60,376 nucleotides of DNA, from positions 1-60,376 of the forward strand of contig CAMBRG010000006.1 in NCBI GenBank assembly GCA_945869845.1, written 5' to 3'. The translations under genes were made by a program, and so were the position numbers. Positions within the stretch are counted from its first letter, which is position 1, and each line of letters opens with the position of its first letter. This document shows positions 45,851 through 57,298 of the stretch, piece after piece. This DNA comes from Opitutus sp. GAS368. Its GTDB lineage: Bacteria; Verrucomicrobiota; Verrucomicrobiia; Opitutales; Opitutaceae. Below the pieces are notes generated by a model that saw nothing but the letters and a program-made list of their open reading frames with translations, was not told the DNA's origin and did not search any database.

Positions 45851-47638
45851 ATGAAACGCACCCGCTCCGCCGTCGTTGCACTCAAACTCATCACCGCGCT
45901 CGCGCTCGTTTTGGCGCCCGCTCCGTTCGCTCGCGCCCAGCGTGCGCCGGTCGAGGCCAAGCACGGCATGGTCGCAACCGTTCACGACCTCGCGTCCGAA
46001 GCCGGGGTGGAAATTCTTAAAAAAGGCGGCAACGCCGTGGATGCGGGCGTCGCCGTCGGCCTCGCCCTCACTGTCGTCTACCCCTTTGCCGGTAATCTCG
46101 GCGGCGGCGGCTTCATGCTGATCCACCTCGCCGACGGCCGCACCGTCGCCATCGACTACCGCGAGACCGCCCCCGCCGCCTCCAGCCGCGACATGTTTCT
46201 CGGCCCCGATGGCAAAGTCCTCAAGCCCGGTCCCGGCTCTTCCACCGTGGGCTGGCGCGCCAGCGGCGTCCCCGGCTCCGTCGCCGGCTTCGCCCTCGCC
46301 CAGCAAAAATACGGCTCCGGCAAAGTCTCTTGGGCCGACGTCTGCGAGCCCGCCCGTCGCCTCGCCGCCGATGGCTTTGTCATCTCCCAAGGTACCGCCG
46401 CCAACCTCAAGGCTTACGCCAAATTTCTCTCCCAGTTTCCCGAATCGAAACGCATTTTTCTCGCCGACGGCGCGTTTCACGAGGCCGGCACTCGGTGGCG
46501 CCAGCCTGATCTCGCCGCAGTCTTTGCCCGCCTTCAGCAAAACGGCCCGCGCGAATTCTACGAGGGCGAGACGGCCCGCCTCATCGCCGATGCCATGGCG
46601 AAAAACGGCGGCACCCTCACCCTCGCCGATCTCAAGGGCTACACCGCCGTCGAGCGCCAACCCCTGCGCGGCACTTACCGCGGTCACGAGATCGTGACGA
46701 TGCCGCCGCCCAGCTCCGGCGGTATCGCCCTGCTCCAAATGCTCGGGATGCTGGAGACCCACGACGTCGCCAAACTCGGGGCCAACTCTGCGGCGAAATT
46801 CCACCTCTTCATCGAGGTCATGCGGCGCGCCTTCCGCGACCGCGCCGAGTTTTTGGGCGACCCCGATTTCGTCAACGTGCCCACCGCCGGCCTACTCGAC
46901 CGCGCCTACATCGCCGGCCTCATGGAGAACTTCGATCCCGCCAAAGCCACGCCCAGCGACGGCCTCGCTCCCGGCAACCCCGCCGGTTGGACCCCGATCA
47001 AGGTTTCGCAACTCGGCGATCACCGCGCGCGCCTCGCCGCCGAATCTACCGAGACCACGCATTACTCCATCGTCGATGCCGCCGGCAACGCCGTCAGCAA
47101 CACCTATACCCTCAACGGCGGCTACGGCTCCGGCGTCACCATCCCCGGCACCGGCATCCTCATGAACAATGAAATGGACGACTTCACTTCGAAGATCGGA
47201 GTGAAAAACATGTTCGGTCTCCTGCAAGGTCCCGCCAACGCCATCGCCCCCGGCAAGCGCCCGCTCTCTTCGATGACGCCCACCTTCGTCCTCAAAAACG
47301 GCGCGCTCCTCTTCGTCACCGGCAGCCCCGGCGGCCCCACCATCATCAACACCGTGCTCCAGGTCATCACCAACGTCATCGACCATAAAATGCCCGTGAT
47401 GCAAGCGGTCGAGTTCCCTCGCTTCCACCACCAATGGCAGCCCAACACGATCAGCCACGACCGCTTCAGCATCAGCCCCGACACCTCCGCACTGCTCACC
47501 GCGATGGGCCATTCGTTGAACGAACGCCCCAACGTCGTCGGCGGCGACGCCGAGACCGTGATGATCGACCCCGAGACGAAACTCCGCCTCGGCGCCGCCG
47601 ACCCCCGCAAGCCCGACGCGAAGGCCGTCGGCTACTGA
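45851..47638 (+). CDS. ggt: Gamma-glutamyltransferase
   Basis: A 595-residue exported Ntn hydrolase. A Sec signal (ALALVLAPAPFARAQ) ends near residue 35. The autoprocessing site and nucleophile Thr lie in TETTHYSIVDAAGNAVSNTY near 398, and the small subunit contains LNGGYGSGV and the oxyanion-hole/substrate segment PLSSMTPTFVLKNG. NAVDAGVAVGLALTVVYPF and GNLGGGGFM are conserved large-subunit motifs. It cleaves glutathione and other gamma-glutamyl compounds in the periplasm. Confidence 0.96.
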   Translation: MKRTRSAVVALKLITALALVLAPAPFARAQRAPVEAKHGMVATVHDLASEAGVEILKKGGNAVDAGVAVGLALTVVYPFAGNLGGGGFMLIHLADGRTVAIDYRETAPAASSRDMFLGPDGKVLKPGPGSSTVGWRASGVPGSVAGFALAQQKYGSGKVSWADVCEPARRLAADGFVISQGTAANLKAYAKFLSQFPESKRIFLADGAFHEAGTRWRQPDLAAVFARLQQNGPREFYEGETARLIADAMAKNGGTLTLADLKGYTAVERQPLRGTYRGHEIVTMPPPSSGGIALLQMLGMLETHDVAKLGANSAAKFHLFIEVMRRAFRDRAEFLGDPDFVNVPTAGLLDRAYIAGLMENFDPAKATPSDGLAPGNPAGWTPIKVSQLGDHRARLAAESTETTHYSIVDAAGNAVSNTYTLNGGYGSGVTIPGTGILMNNEMDDFTSKIGVKNMFGLLQGPANAIAPGKRPLSSMTPTFVLKNGALLFVTGSPGGPTIINTVLQVITNVIDHKMPVMQAVEFPRFHHQWQPNTISHDRFSISPDTSALLTAMGHSLNERPNVVGGDAETVMIDPETKLRLGAADPRKPDAKAVGY

Positions 47639-47878
47639 GCACCGTTCCAGCATCTCGCTCCTCAAGCGCCCACCGCCCCGCCCAATTTGGCTGGGCCAGT
47701 TTCAACTCCGCACGGGCCGATCTCCCGAGCCGCAAACAGAAGCCCCGCCCGCGGCGCCCGATCGCACGCCAAAGCGCCCTCTCCGAGATTCGCCGCCGCC
47801 ATCTCGGCCCAAGTGTCTTTCCGCCTTGAGCATCCGCGCCCCGCGGCGCACACCCTTCTCACCGCGGCGACGCCCTCC

Positions 47879-49837
47879 ATGAATCCATCCGATCCGACCT
47901 CCAAAAACCTGCCTCTCTCGATTTTTTTCTTTGTCGACGCAGTCCTCACTGCCGCCGCCATCTACATCGCGCACCACGCGCCTAAGCCTCTTTCGACCCA
48001 AGCTATCTTTACCGTCACCGCGCTGGTGCTCGTCGGCGCGCTCATCGCCTTGGTCCCTCTGGTGGCCCGCTACGAGCGTGAGAAAAATGAAACGCTCGAT
48101 GACCGCCAACGCGCCCTCGAGGCCCTCGCCCGCACGCTCACGACCGCGGCTGAGCAAATCAGCATCGCAACCGCCGGGCTCAACGACATCGCCGACCTCA
48201 CCCAAAAAAATCTCAAGAAAGCCGAGCAACTCCCCGCTCAGCTCCAAGAAAAAATCGCCGAACTCACCTCGCGCCTCGCCGCCAGCGAAGCCGAGACCGT
48301 CGACGCCCTCGAAAAAGAACTCGCCTCACTCCGCGCCCTCGAAAGCGAGCGTCTCGCCGCCACCGCGGAAAAAATCAACCAGACCGCCGCGCAACTCGGC
48401 CAACTCGCCGATTCCACGCACCAAAACTTGGCCACCGCCCGCGAATCGGTGGCGCAACTCGGCTCCGCCTCTACCCAACACTTCGCCGAGCTCAATACCG
48501 CCACCACCGCCGCCATCACCCGAGCTCAAGCCGCCGCCGCCGAATCACTGACCACCGCCCACACCCGCGCCGCAGCGGCGATCGACGAAAAACTCGCCGG
48601 CAGCCTCGGCGCCATCGACTCCAAGCTCGCCCAGCTCACGACCCAACTCGGCGCGCAGCTCGACGCCGCCGCGACCCTCCTCGACCCCAAGCTCGCCGCC
48701 CTCGCCGCATCGGCCGCCCAACTCGCCATCATCGCGGCCGCGCCACCGCCCGCCGCCCCGCTCCCCGCGCCCACCGTCCGCGAACCCGCGGTCGAGCCCG
48801 CGCCCACGTCCGCCGACTCTCACCCTGCCACCGCTGCGACGCCCGAGCCCGCCCGCCGCGCCCGCAAATCGCGCCGGGAGGAAGCGCCTCCCGCCGAGGA
48901 GGTCGTGCCCACCGAGCCTGCGCCCACCGCCCCAGATCCAGCGCCGACATCGCCCGCCGAAGCCACGCCTGCCGCCGTCGCCGAACCCGCGCCCGAACCC
49001 GCGCCCGAACCCATCGCCCCCATCGAACTCGCCCCACCTGAAGCCCCGCTGGTCGACTTCGTGGCCGTCGATCCGATTTTCGTTTCCTCGCCCTTCACCG
49101 CCGAGCCACCCGCACCCGTCGATTTACCCGTGGCAGCGGCCATCCCCGAGCCCACTGCCACCGCTCCGGATTCCGCTCCGGCCGAGGCCACCTCTGACCT
49201 CGTAAAAGCCCCGCGCAAACGCTCCGCCAAAAAGACCGCCGTTAACGGTGCCGAGTCCGCGCCCACCGAAGGAGCCGAGCTCACCCCGGCCGCCGAAACG
49301 ACTCCCCCGTCGCTCGAAATCGCCCCCGAGAACAATTCTCATCCCGTAGCCGCCCCGGTGATCGAGGAGCCTGACATCGAGTCGCTGGCTGCCCCTGTTG
49401 CCGACGACGTCGCGCCACCGCCTGAGCCCGCCGCCGCCGAGGCGCCGGTAGCCACGGAGCCGCCGCCGGTTGATGAATTTGTTCAGTTCTCACCGGACGA
49501 ACTGCCAGCTGCGCCCGTTGCCGCCCCTGAGTTCAAACTCCACAGCCCCGACGCCACGGTCTCCTCGATGACCGCCGATGGCGCCAGCCGCCTCCTCGCC
49601 ACCGCCTATATTGGCATTGGCAACCGCCTCTTCATTCGCGGCGAAGGCCCGGGCCTCACGTGGGAAAAAGGCGTTCCCCTCCAGTTTGTCTCCATCGGCA
49701 AATGGCGCTGGGAAACCACCGAAGCGACCGCCCCCATCACCTTTAAGCTCTACAAAAACGACACCATCGAGTGCACCGCTCTCGGCGAACAGGCGATCGC
49801 CCCCGGCCACCTCACGGAAGTCACGGCGTCGTTCTGA
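47879..49837 (+). CDS. Membrane coiled-coil protein with Pro/Ala linker and C-terminal beta domain
   Basis: A 652-residue protein from ATG 47879. Two N-terminal transmembrane helices (about 12-30 and 42-60) are followed by a long Ala/Glu/Gln-rich coiled coil (about 65-285), a 250-residue Pro/Ala/Glu linker of very low complexity, and a compact C-terminal domain of about 95 residues (LLATAYIGIGNRLFIRGEGP, then QFVSIGKWRWE). That domain looks like a small beta-sandwich of carbohydrate-binding type. The linker's length probably varies between strains. Function unknown; it could span from inner membrane to envelope polymers. Confidence 0.7.
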   Translation: MNPSDPTSKNLPLSIFFFVDAVLTAAAIYIAHHAPKPLSTQAIFTVTALVLVGALIALVPLVARYEREKNETLDDRQRALEALARTLTTAAEQISIATAGLNDIADLTQKNLKKAEQLPAQLQEKIAELTSRLAASEAETVDALEKELASLRALESERLAATAEKINQTAAQLGQLADSTHQNLATARESVAQLGSASTQHFAELNTATTAAITRAQAAAAESLTTAHTRAAAAIDEKLAGSLGAIDSKLAQLTTQLGAQLDAAATLLDPKLAALAASAAQLAIIAAAPPPAAPLPAPTVREPAVEPAPTSADSHPATAATPEPARRARKSRREEAPPAEEVVPTEPAPTAPDPAPTSPAEATPAAVAEPAPEPAPEPIAPIELAPPEAPLVDFVAVDPIFVSSPFTAEPPAPVDLPVAAAIPEPTATAPDSAPAEATSDLVKAPRKRSAKKTAVNGAESAPTEGAELTPAAETTPPSLEIAPENNSHPVAAPVIEEPDIESLAAPVADDVAPPPEPAAAEAPVATEPPPVDEFVQFSPDELPAAPVAAPEFKLHSPDATVSSMTADGASRLLATAYIGIGNRLFIRGEGPGLTWEKGVPLQFVSIGKWRWETTEATAPITFKLYKNDTIECTALGEQAIAPGHLTEVTASF

Positions 49838-49904
49838 TCGCGTGCCCACTGCGGAGCAGAGCTGTTTTCAAATCCAGCGATCCAAAATCTGAGAGCCGGA
49901 ATGA

Positions 49905-49983
49905 GGGATCCGAAATGTGGGATCCGAATGTGGGATCCGAATGTGGGATCCAAATGCGGGATCCGAATGTGGGATCCGAATGT
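49905..49983. repeat. Six-copy tandem of a 13-bp BamHI-site unit
   Basis: The unit GGGATCCGAATGT is repeated head to tail: 49905-49918 (one extra A), 49919-49931, 49932-49944, 49945-49957 (GGGATCCAAATGC), 49958-49970 and 49971-49983. Each copy contains GGATCC. It lies between convergent genes and runs directly into a hairpin repeat. Confidence 0.92.
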
Positions 49984-50012
49984 GGGAGCGAGCTTGCTCG
50001 CGACTCCCCGCC
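49982..50012. repeat. REP-like hairpin, GTGGGAGCGAGC type
   Basis: GTGGGAGCGAGC-tt-GCTCGCGACTCC has the stem GCGAGC/GCTCGC at 49988-49993 and 49996-50001. The motif is the same as a well-known Pseudomonas REP sequence. It is placed at the convergent junction with slyX, next to the 13-bp tandem array. Confidence 0.7.
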
Positions 50013-50051
50013 ACGCGGCGAGCCCAGCCACGCCCACGCCCACGCCGCCGC

Positions 50052-50285
50052 TCAATAATGCGGCGGACGCTCGTCCCTGAGCTCCCCGCCCTCGTCGCGC
50101 CCGGCACCGCCATTCGCGCCACTGTCACCCGCGCGCTCCCGCAGCATCTTTAGCTCGGCGCGCACGCGGGCCAAGAGGTCGCTCAGTTCCAGCATGACCT
50201 TGTCCTGCGCGGTCACATGCCGCTCCAGATAGGCCACCTTCTCTTCCAAATTCAGTATCCGCCCGGCATTGTCGTGATCACTCAT
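50052..50285 (-). CDS. slyX: SlyX family protein
   Basis: A 77-residue protein from ATG 50285 made mainly of one amphipathic helix (RILNLEEKVAYLERHVTAQD, then ELSDLLARVRAELKMLRER), the SlyX coiled-coil pattern. The tail is Gly/Asp/Glu rich. The ATG overlaps the stop of the response-regulator relic upstream (ATGA), so the two were translationally coupled. The biochemical function of SlyX is not known. Confidence 0.75.
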   Translation of the reverse strand: MSDHDNAGRILNLEEKVAYLERHVTAQDKVMLELSDLLARVRAELKMLRERAGDSGANGGAGRDEGGELRDERPPHY

Positions 50286-50868
50286 AGTTTCTTGATGACT
50301 CGCTCCGCCTTCAATTTCTCGAGCTGAGGCTGCACGACCAGCACGATGCAATCCGGGCCCCCCGAGCGACTGAATTCGCTGCCCGTGCGTTCGTTGAGGT
50401 AGCTCTCCAGGGGCTGCCGATATTTTTGATCGTGGCGGATTTTTTGTAGGAACTGCAGATCGGCAACCGCTCTTTCAACGGGCGCACCTGGGGCGCATAC
50501 CGCAAAATTCGCCCTGCCACCCGGCGCCGTAGCCAAAGCTCTTCCCCCTTTAACGGCTTCGAAGGAAAATCATCCACGTCCGCGTCGGCCGCCTCAATGC
50601 GGTTCGTCGAATTCGCCGAATTTGCCGTGGGCAAAACCAAATAGACATAATCGGCGTCCGGCCGCTCCCGCATTTTCCGGCAGCGGTCGAGCCCGTTCAA
50701 ATTCGGCATCATCCCATCGCTCCCGATTACCCGCACCGGCTCGGCCTCCATGATCGTCCACGCCTCCCGACCATCCGTCACCTCGATCGCGTCGTGCCCG
50801 AGTTTCCGCAGCGCCTGCCACAAAACGGCCCGGGCGGCGGCATCATCTTCAACGGCGAGGAACTTCAC
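50282..50868 (-). pseudogene. Frameshifted response regulator with Cys-rich C-terminal tail
   Basis: A GTG at 50868 starts a receiver domain (KFLAVEDDAAARAVLWQALR; phospho-acceptor Asp in IGSDGMMPNLNG). After QVRPLKERLPICSS the frame breaks in a six-T run on the plus strand (50440-50445). The next frame continues KIRHDQKYRQPLESYLNERT to a stop at 50282-50284. One added base restores a full protein of the kind with LPICSYCKKIRDD tails. Other positions have also drifted (PTAN for LTAN, Cys replaced by Tyr and Gly), so true decay is more likely than only a sequencing slip. Confidence 0.75.
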
Positions 50869-50935
50869 GCCTTCACTCGGACGGTTTTTCTTCTGCCCCG
50901 CAATCGGCAAAACTCTCCGCCGCTCCGCCCCCGGT

Positions 50936-53116
50936 TTACCCCTGCCCCAGTCGGGCCCGTAGCTGCTCAACCGTCGTCGCCGGGGCCTCGCAGGTGTGGC
51001 CCTCACACACAAAAGCCGTCGCCTGACCCTCGTTGGGCGCCATCGCCCCAATCCACGGCGCCCGCGTGGCCAACCAACGTTGGCCTTCGCCGCCGTCCGC
51101 CGCCAGAACCGACCACCCGGCTGAGAGTCGTTCGTCCAACACGGCCGCCAGCGCCCGAAAATCCTCCGCCCCCGGATCACCCGCCAACACCACCTGGCGC
51201 GAAGGTGCCAGCAACCGCTCGATCGCACACAACATCTGGGGCAATCCTTGGGGCGACTCCGCCCAGTGTCCGCGAAACGCTTCCACACATCGCCGCGCGC
51301 GGGCCGTCCGCGTCATTCCGCCGACCTCCCTCTCTCCAGTGAAAGCCGCGAGACGGATGAGATTCATCGCCGCAACCGAACTCGGCGTTGGCTCCGCCCC
51401 ATCATACTCGTCCTTCAGCCGCACCACTAGGTCCGTCGCGCCTGCGGCGGAATTGAAGTAGCCGCCGCCCGCGTCATCCCAAAACTTCGCATCCATCGTC
51501 GCCTGCAGCCGCTCCGCCCACTGCAACCAGCGCACGGCAAACGTCGCCTCATACAGATCAAGCAGACCCTGAATGAAAAATGCGTAGTCCTCCGCGAAAC
51601 CTTCGCTGGCTGCACGTCCCCCGCGCCACGAGCGATACAGCACGTTGCGATCGGCATCGCCGAGTTCCCGCTCGACAAACTCCGCCGCCCGTTGCGCGGT
51701 TTCCCCATATGCGCGCTCGCCCAAAACTCGCGCCCCCTTGGCCAGCGCGGAAATCATCAGTCCGTTCCAAGCCGTGATCACCTTGTCGTCGAGCAAGGGG
51801 CGCGGCCGCGCCGCCCGCACCGCCTTCAATTTCTCCAACGCCGCCTGCAACCGGTTGCTGGCCTGCTCGGTCGTCAGCCCGGCGAGCCGCGCCGACTCCG
51901 CCAACGGCCGCACCTGGCTCAAAACATTTTTCCCCGTCAACTCCCCCTGCGGATCGATCTCCGCCGGGACATTGCCCTCCGCCTTCACTCCGAAGTGCCC
52001 GCCAAAAAACTCCGCGTCCCCGCCCAACACCGCCACGATCTCAGCCTGGTCCCACCCGTAAAACGCGCCCTCCTTCGCCGTGGCCTGGGCGTCCCGATCA
52101 GGAGCAGACACCAACGAGTCCGCATCCTCCGCCGAGAAAAATTCCCCGGCCGTCCCCGTGAGCCGCTCCGCCACGTAGGCGAAAATATCACGCGCCATCC
52201 AGGCATAGCGTTCGTCTCCGCTCGCCTGTTTCATCTCGAGCGCGTTCAACGCGATCTGCGCCTGGTCGTAGAGCATTTTCTCGAAATGCGGCACCGCCCA
52301 CGCTGGATCGACCGCGTAACGATGGTAGCCGCCGCCCACGTGATCGTGGATTCCGCCCTGCGAGATGTTGCGCAACGTGTGGCCCGCCATCTCCAGCGCC
52401 GCCACGCCCAACGCCGAAGTCACGCCTTGTTGGGCCGCACAGCGAAACAGGAACGCCAAATTACTCGCCCGGGGAAATTTCGGAGCCCCGCCAAAGCCGC
52501 CGCGGTCCGCGTCAAACGTCTCGTAGAAAAACTGAAACCCTTTTTCGAAAGCCTCCCCCGCCGCCTCCGCGAGATCGGCCTCCGCCCCGCGCTCGGCGAT
52601 CAATTCCCGGCCCTCAGTTTTCTCCCGCAACTCCCGCAACCCCCGCTCGCTTTCTTCGATCAGCTTCGGCCGCTCCTCCCGCCAACCGCGCGCGATCGCC
52701 CGCAACAGCGTCGCAAAACCCGCCCGCCCCGGCCGGTCGTGCGGCGCAAAATACGTCCCGCCGAAGAAGGGTTTCAGCTCCGGCGTGAGCCAAGCCGAGA
52801 GCGGCCAACCACCATGACCGGTCAGCGCCTGCACGTAAGCCATGTAAACCTTGTCCACATCCGGGCGCTCCTCGCGGTCCACTTTGATCGCGACAAAATG
52901 CTCGTTCAAAAGCACCGCCACCGCTTCGTCCTCGAACGACTCGTGCGCCATCACGTGGCACCAATGACACGTGGCATAACCGATGCTCAAAAAAATCGGC
53001 TTCTCCTCCGCCCGCGCCCGCGCCAATGCCGCCTCCCCCCACGGGAGCCAATTTACCGGGTTGGCGGCGTGCTGCAGCAGGTAGGGCGATTTTTCGAAAG
53101 CGAGCGCGTTGGGCAT
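50936..53116 (-). CDS. DUF255 thioredoxin-fold protein (YyaL/SSP411 family)
   Basis: A 726-residue protein from ATG 53116. The N-terminal thioredoxin-like domain carries [34 protein letters not shown] (CxxC near residue 48) and [12 protein letters not shown]. The rest is an (alpha/alpha)6-barrel related to N-acylglucosamine 2-epimerases ([63 protein letters not shown]). The reaction is not established in bacteria. The upstream 125 bp hold a terminator for the preceding gene and a CACGAAA-type repeat. Confidence 0.9.
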   Translation of the reverse strand: MPNALAFEKSPYLLQHAANPVNWLPWGEAALARARAEEKPIFLSIGYATCHWCHVMAHESFEDEAVAVLLNEHFVAIKVDREERPDVDKVYMAYVQALTGHGGWPLSAWLTPELKPFFGGTYFAPHDRPGRAGFATLLRAIARGWREERPKLIEESERGLRELREKTEGRELIAERGAEADLAEAAGEAFEKGFQFFYETFDADRGGFGGAPKFPRASNLAFLFRCAAQQGVTSALGVAALEMAGHTLRNISQGGIHDHVGGGYHRYAVDPAWAVPHFEKMLYDQAQIALNALEMKQASGDERYAWMARDIFAYVAERLTGTAGEFFSAEDADSLVSAPDRDAQATAKEGAFYGWDQAEIVAVLGGDAEFFGGHFGVKAEGNVPAEIDPQGELTGKNVLSQVRPLAESARLAGLTTEQASNRLQAALEKLKAVRAARPRPLLDDKVITAWNGLMISALAKGARVLGERAYGETAQRAAEFVERELGDADRNVLYRSWRGGRAASEGFAEDYAFFIQGLLDLYEATFAVRWLQWAERLQATMDAKFWDDAGGGYFNSAAGATDLVVRLKDEYDGAEPTPSSVAAMNLIRLAAFTGEREVGGMTRTARARRCVEAFRGHWAESPQGLPQMLCAIERLLAPSRQVVLAGDPGAEDFRALAAVLDERLSAGWSVLAADGGEGQRWLATRAPWIGAMAPNEGQATAFVCEGHTCEAPATTVEQLRARLGQG

Positions 53117-53129
53117 GTCGGAGGTGAAA

Positions 53130-53155
53130 TCACGAAACGCCCGAAACACACGAAA
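53130..53155. repeat. Degenerate CACGAAA-type repeat upstream of the DUF255 gene
   Basis: The plus strand reads TCACGAAACGCCCGAAACAC then ACGAAAAC, related to the tracts at 7208-7233 and 20267-20293. Again it is just upstream of a minus-strand start codon. Confidence 0.5.
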
Positions 53156-53185
53156 ACAAAAAAGGAGCGCCGCGACCGGAGCTCC
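53155..53185 (-). terminator. Intrinsic terminator after the deoxyhypusine-synthase-like gene
   Basis: Minus strand: GGAGC-t-CCG-gtcg-CGG-c-GCTCC (53164-53185), followed by TTTTTT and GTTTT. It lies between two genes on the same strand. Confidence 0.8.
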
Positions 53186-53200
53186 CTTCGCCCGCAAAAC

Positions 53201-53219
53201 CCGGCGGAAAAACCGCCGG
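53201..53219 (-). terminator. Second hairpin upstream of the terminator
   Basis: CCGGCGG-aaaaa-CCGCCGG is a perfect 7-bp stem; on the minus strand it is followed by GTTTTG. It may add to termination 22 bases after the gene stop. Confidence 0.55.
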
Positions 53220-53240
53220 CATTTTCCTCGGCTTACGCGC

Positions 53241-54287
53241 TTACTTCCCGAGGACCCAATTAAAGATCAACGGCACCACAATCGTCGCGTCGCTCTCAAC
53301 GATGAACTTCGGGGTCGAGCCCGCGAGCTTGCCCCACGTGATCTTTTCGTTGGGTACCGCACCCGAGTAACTGCCGTAACTCGTGGTCGAGTCGCTGATC
53401 TGCGCGAAGTAACCCCAGAGCGGCACGCCGTCACGCCCGAGGTCTTGATGCAGCATCGGCACCACGCAGATAGGAAAATCACCCGCAATGCCGCCGCCGA
53501 TTTGGAAGAAGCCGATCGAGCCTTCGCCGTTCTTCATGAGCTTCGCCGTCTGCGTATACCACTCGGCCAACCACGTCATATATTCGATGCCGGTGCGCAC
53601 CGTGTGCACGTTCTTGATTTCACCTGTGACGACGCGGCCGGCATACATATTGCCGAGCGTGGCATCTTCCCAGCCGGGGACGATGATCGGCAGGTTCTTC
53701 TCGCAGGCGGCGAGCATCCATGAATTTTTCGGGTCGATCTGGTAACTCTGCTTGAGCTTACCGCCGCGCAGAATTTTATACATGAACTCGTGCGGGAAGT
53801 AGCGTTCGCCCGCCTGATCGGCCTTGGTCCACTCATCGGCCACGACCGCCTCGATGCGGCGCATAGCTTCCATTTCGGGAATGCAGGTATCGGTCACGCG
53901 GTTCATGTGGCGCTCGACGAGTTTCATCTCGTCCTCGGCGGTGAGGTGGCGGTAGTTCGGCACGCGCTCGTAGTAATCGTGCGCCACGAGATTAAAAATG
54001 TCCTCCTCGAGATTCGCGCCGGTGCAGACGATGGCGTGGACCTTGTCCTCACGGATCATCTCGGCGAGCGAGATCCCCAGCTCCGCCGTGGACATGGCGC
54101 CGGCGAGCGTGACCAGCATCTTGCCGCCGGTTTTGAGGTGGGTCTCGTAGCCCTTGGCCGTGTCGAGGAGCGCCGCCGCGTTGAAGTGTCGGTAATTCTG
54201 CGCGATAAATTGGGAAACCGGGCCCTTTTTAGCGGCGAGGGCCGCATTGATGTCTTCCGGGCGTTTGGTCTGGCGTTTGGCTTTCAT
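53241..54287 (-). CDS. Deoxyhypusine-synthase-like protein
   Basis: A 348-residue protein. The NAD-binding region includes [20 protein letters not shown] and [31 protein letters not shown] is conserved, and the catalytic Lys is placed at about 320 in [13 protein letters not shown], equivalent to the WGK Lys of eukaryotic and archaeal deoxyhypusine synthases. Bacteria lack eIF5A; bacterial members may act as homospermidine synthases or on an unknown amine acceptor. Which of these applies cannot be told here. It stands alone with its own terminator. Confidence 0.88.
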   Translation of the reverse strand: MKAKRQTKRPEDINAALAAKKGPVSQFIAQNYRHFNAAALLDTAKGYETHLKTGGKMLVTLAGAMSTAELGISLAEMIREDKVHAIVCTGANLEEDIFNLVAHDYYERVPNYRHLTAEDEMKLVERHMNRVTDTCIPEMEAMRRIEAVVADEWTKADQAGERYFPHEFMYKILRGGKLKQSYQIDPKNSWMLAACEKNLPIIVPGWEDATLGNMYAGRVVTGEIKNVHTVRTGIEYMTWLAEWYTQTAKLMKNGEGSIGFFQIGGGIAGDFPICVVPMLHQDLGRDGVPLWGYFAQISDSTTSYGSYSGAVPNEKITWGKLAGSTPKFIVESDATIVVPLIFNWVLGK

Positions 54288-54383
54288 AAAATTGTGGAGC
54301 GAGAATTAGCGGGGCGGTGAAAGGCAACGCCACGAAAAAATCTTCGCCTCATCCGCTTCGTTCCGTTCCCGTCGCCTGTCCGC

Positions 54384-55286
54384 ATGGTCGCCGCCTTCCT
54401 CACCACTCTCTTTTTTTCGCTCTCAACGATCTTCGCCAATCGCAGCCTGCGCGCCGTCGGCGCCACCCGCGCCAACCTCGGCCGCCTCCTCTTCGCCGCC
54501 TTTGTGCTCGGCGCGTATGCCCACCTCTTCGGCGGCGGCCTCGGCGGCGCCGGTCGGGACTGGCTCCTGCTCAGCGGCGTCATCGGCATGGGCTTGGGCG
54601 ATCTTGCGGTCTTTGCCGCGTTGCCGCTTCTCGGCTCCCGGCTCACGGTGTTGATGACGCAGTGCCTCGCCGCCCCTTTGGCCATTGTCGCCGAGTGGCT
54701 TTGGCTCGGCACCGTGCTCACCGGCACGCAACTGCTTTGGGGGTTCGTTATCCTCGGCGGCGTGCTCGTCGCGTTGCTGCCTTCGCGTTCAAGCCCGCCC
54801 AAAGTGACCATTCGCCCGATCGGTTTTCTCTTCGGCTTCCTCGCCGCCTGTGGCCAAGGCTTCGGCGCCGTCGTCAGCCGCAAAGGCAATGCCCTCGCGG
54901 CTCTCGCCGGCGAACCCATCGACGGCCTCACCGCCGCCTACCAACGCATTCTCGGCGGTCTCGCCATCACCCTCATCTGGCTCGCCGCCCGCGCCCTGCT
55001 TAGCGCCAAGCCCTCCGTCCCCGCGCCGCCCGAGGCCCCGCCGCCATGGCGCGCCTACCTCTGGATTCCCGCCAACGCCGGTTGCGGTGCCATCATCGGC
55101 GTCAGTTGCTACCAGTGGTCTCTCGCCACCACGCCCAGTGGTATCGTGCTCCCCATCGTCGCCTGCACCCCTCTCGTGATCATCCCGCTGAGCTATTGGT
55201 TAGAGAACGAACGCCCCACCCGCCGCTCCTTACTCGGCGGCCTCATCGCCGTCGCCGGTTGCATCGCCCTCGCTCTCGCCCGTTGA
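54384..55286 (+). CDS. EamA/DMT-family transporter
   Basis: A 300-residue membrane protein with about ten hydrophobic helices in two EamA repeats. The first repeat opens with FLTTLFFSLSTIFANRSLRA and contains GDLAVFAALPLLGSRLTVLM; the second contains IGVSCYQWSLATTPSGIVLP and ends in SLLGGLIAVAGCIALALAR. Members export or import small metabolites such as amino acids; the substrate is unknown. It diverges from the deoxyhypusine-synthase-like gene 96 bp away. Confidence 0.88.
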   Translation: MVAAFLTTLFFSLSTIFANRSLRAVGATRANLGRLLFAAFVLGAYAHLFGGGLGGAGRDWLLLSGVIGMGLGDLAVFAALPLLGSRLTVLMTQCLAAPLAIVAEWLWLGTVLTGTQLLWGFVILGGVLVALLPSRSSPPKVTIRPIGFLFGFLAACGQGFGAVVSRKGNALAALAGEPIDGLTAAYQRILGGLAITLIWLAARALLSAKPSVPAPPEAPPPWRAYLWIPANAGCGAIIGVSCYQWSLATTPSGIVLPIVACTPLVIIPLSYWLENERPTRRSLLGGLIAVAGCIALALAR

Positions 55287-55377
55287 AGCCGAATATCACC
55301 CAAAAAGTGACTTTTGCGCGCAGCTCAACCGCATCATTGACGACCCTGCGCGGCCTAGGGTTTGCTGTGCGGTTCTC

Positions 55378-57243
<1,866 letters not shown>

Positions 57244-57244
57244 A

Positions 57245-57298
57245 GTAGGGCGAGGTCTCCGACCCGCCCTCCGGGCCGCGCCTCAGACCCGCGCCTAC
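57245..57298. repeat. Hairpin repeat pair at a convergent junction
   Basis: GTAGGGCGAGGTC-tcc-GACCCGCCCT (57245-57270) is followed by a degenerate inverted unit ending AGACCCGCGCCTAC (57298). Same design as 40429-40490. It lies between the ABC-F gene (plus) and the nucleoside phosphorylase gene (minus) and overlaps the latter's last codon region by a few bases. Confidence 0.8.
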
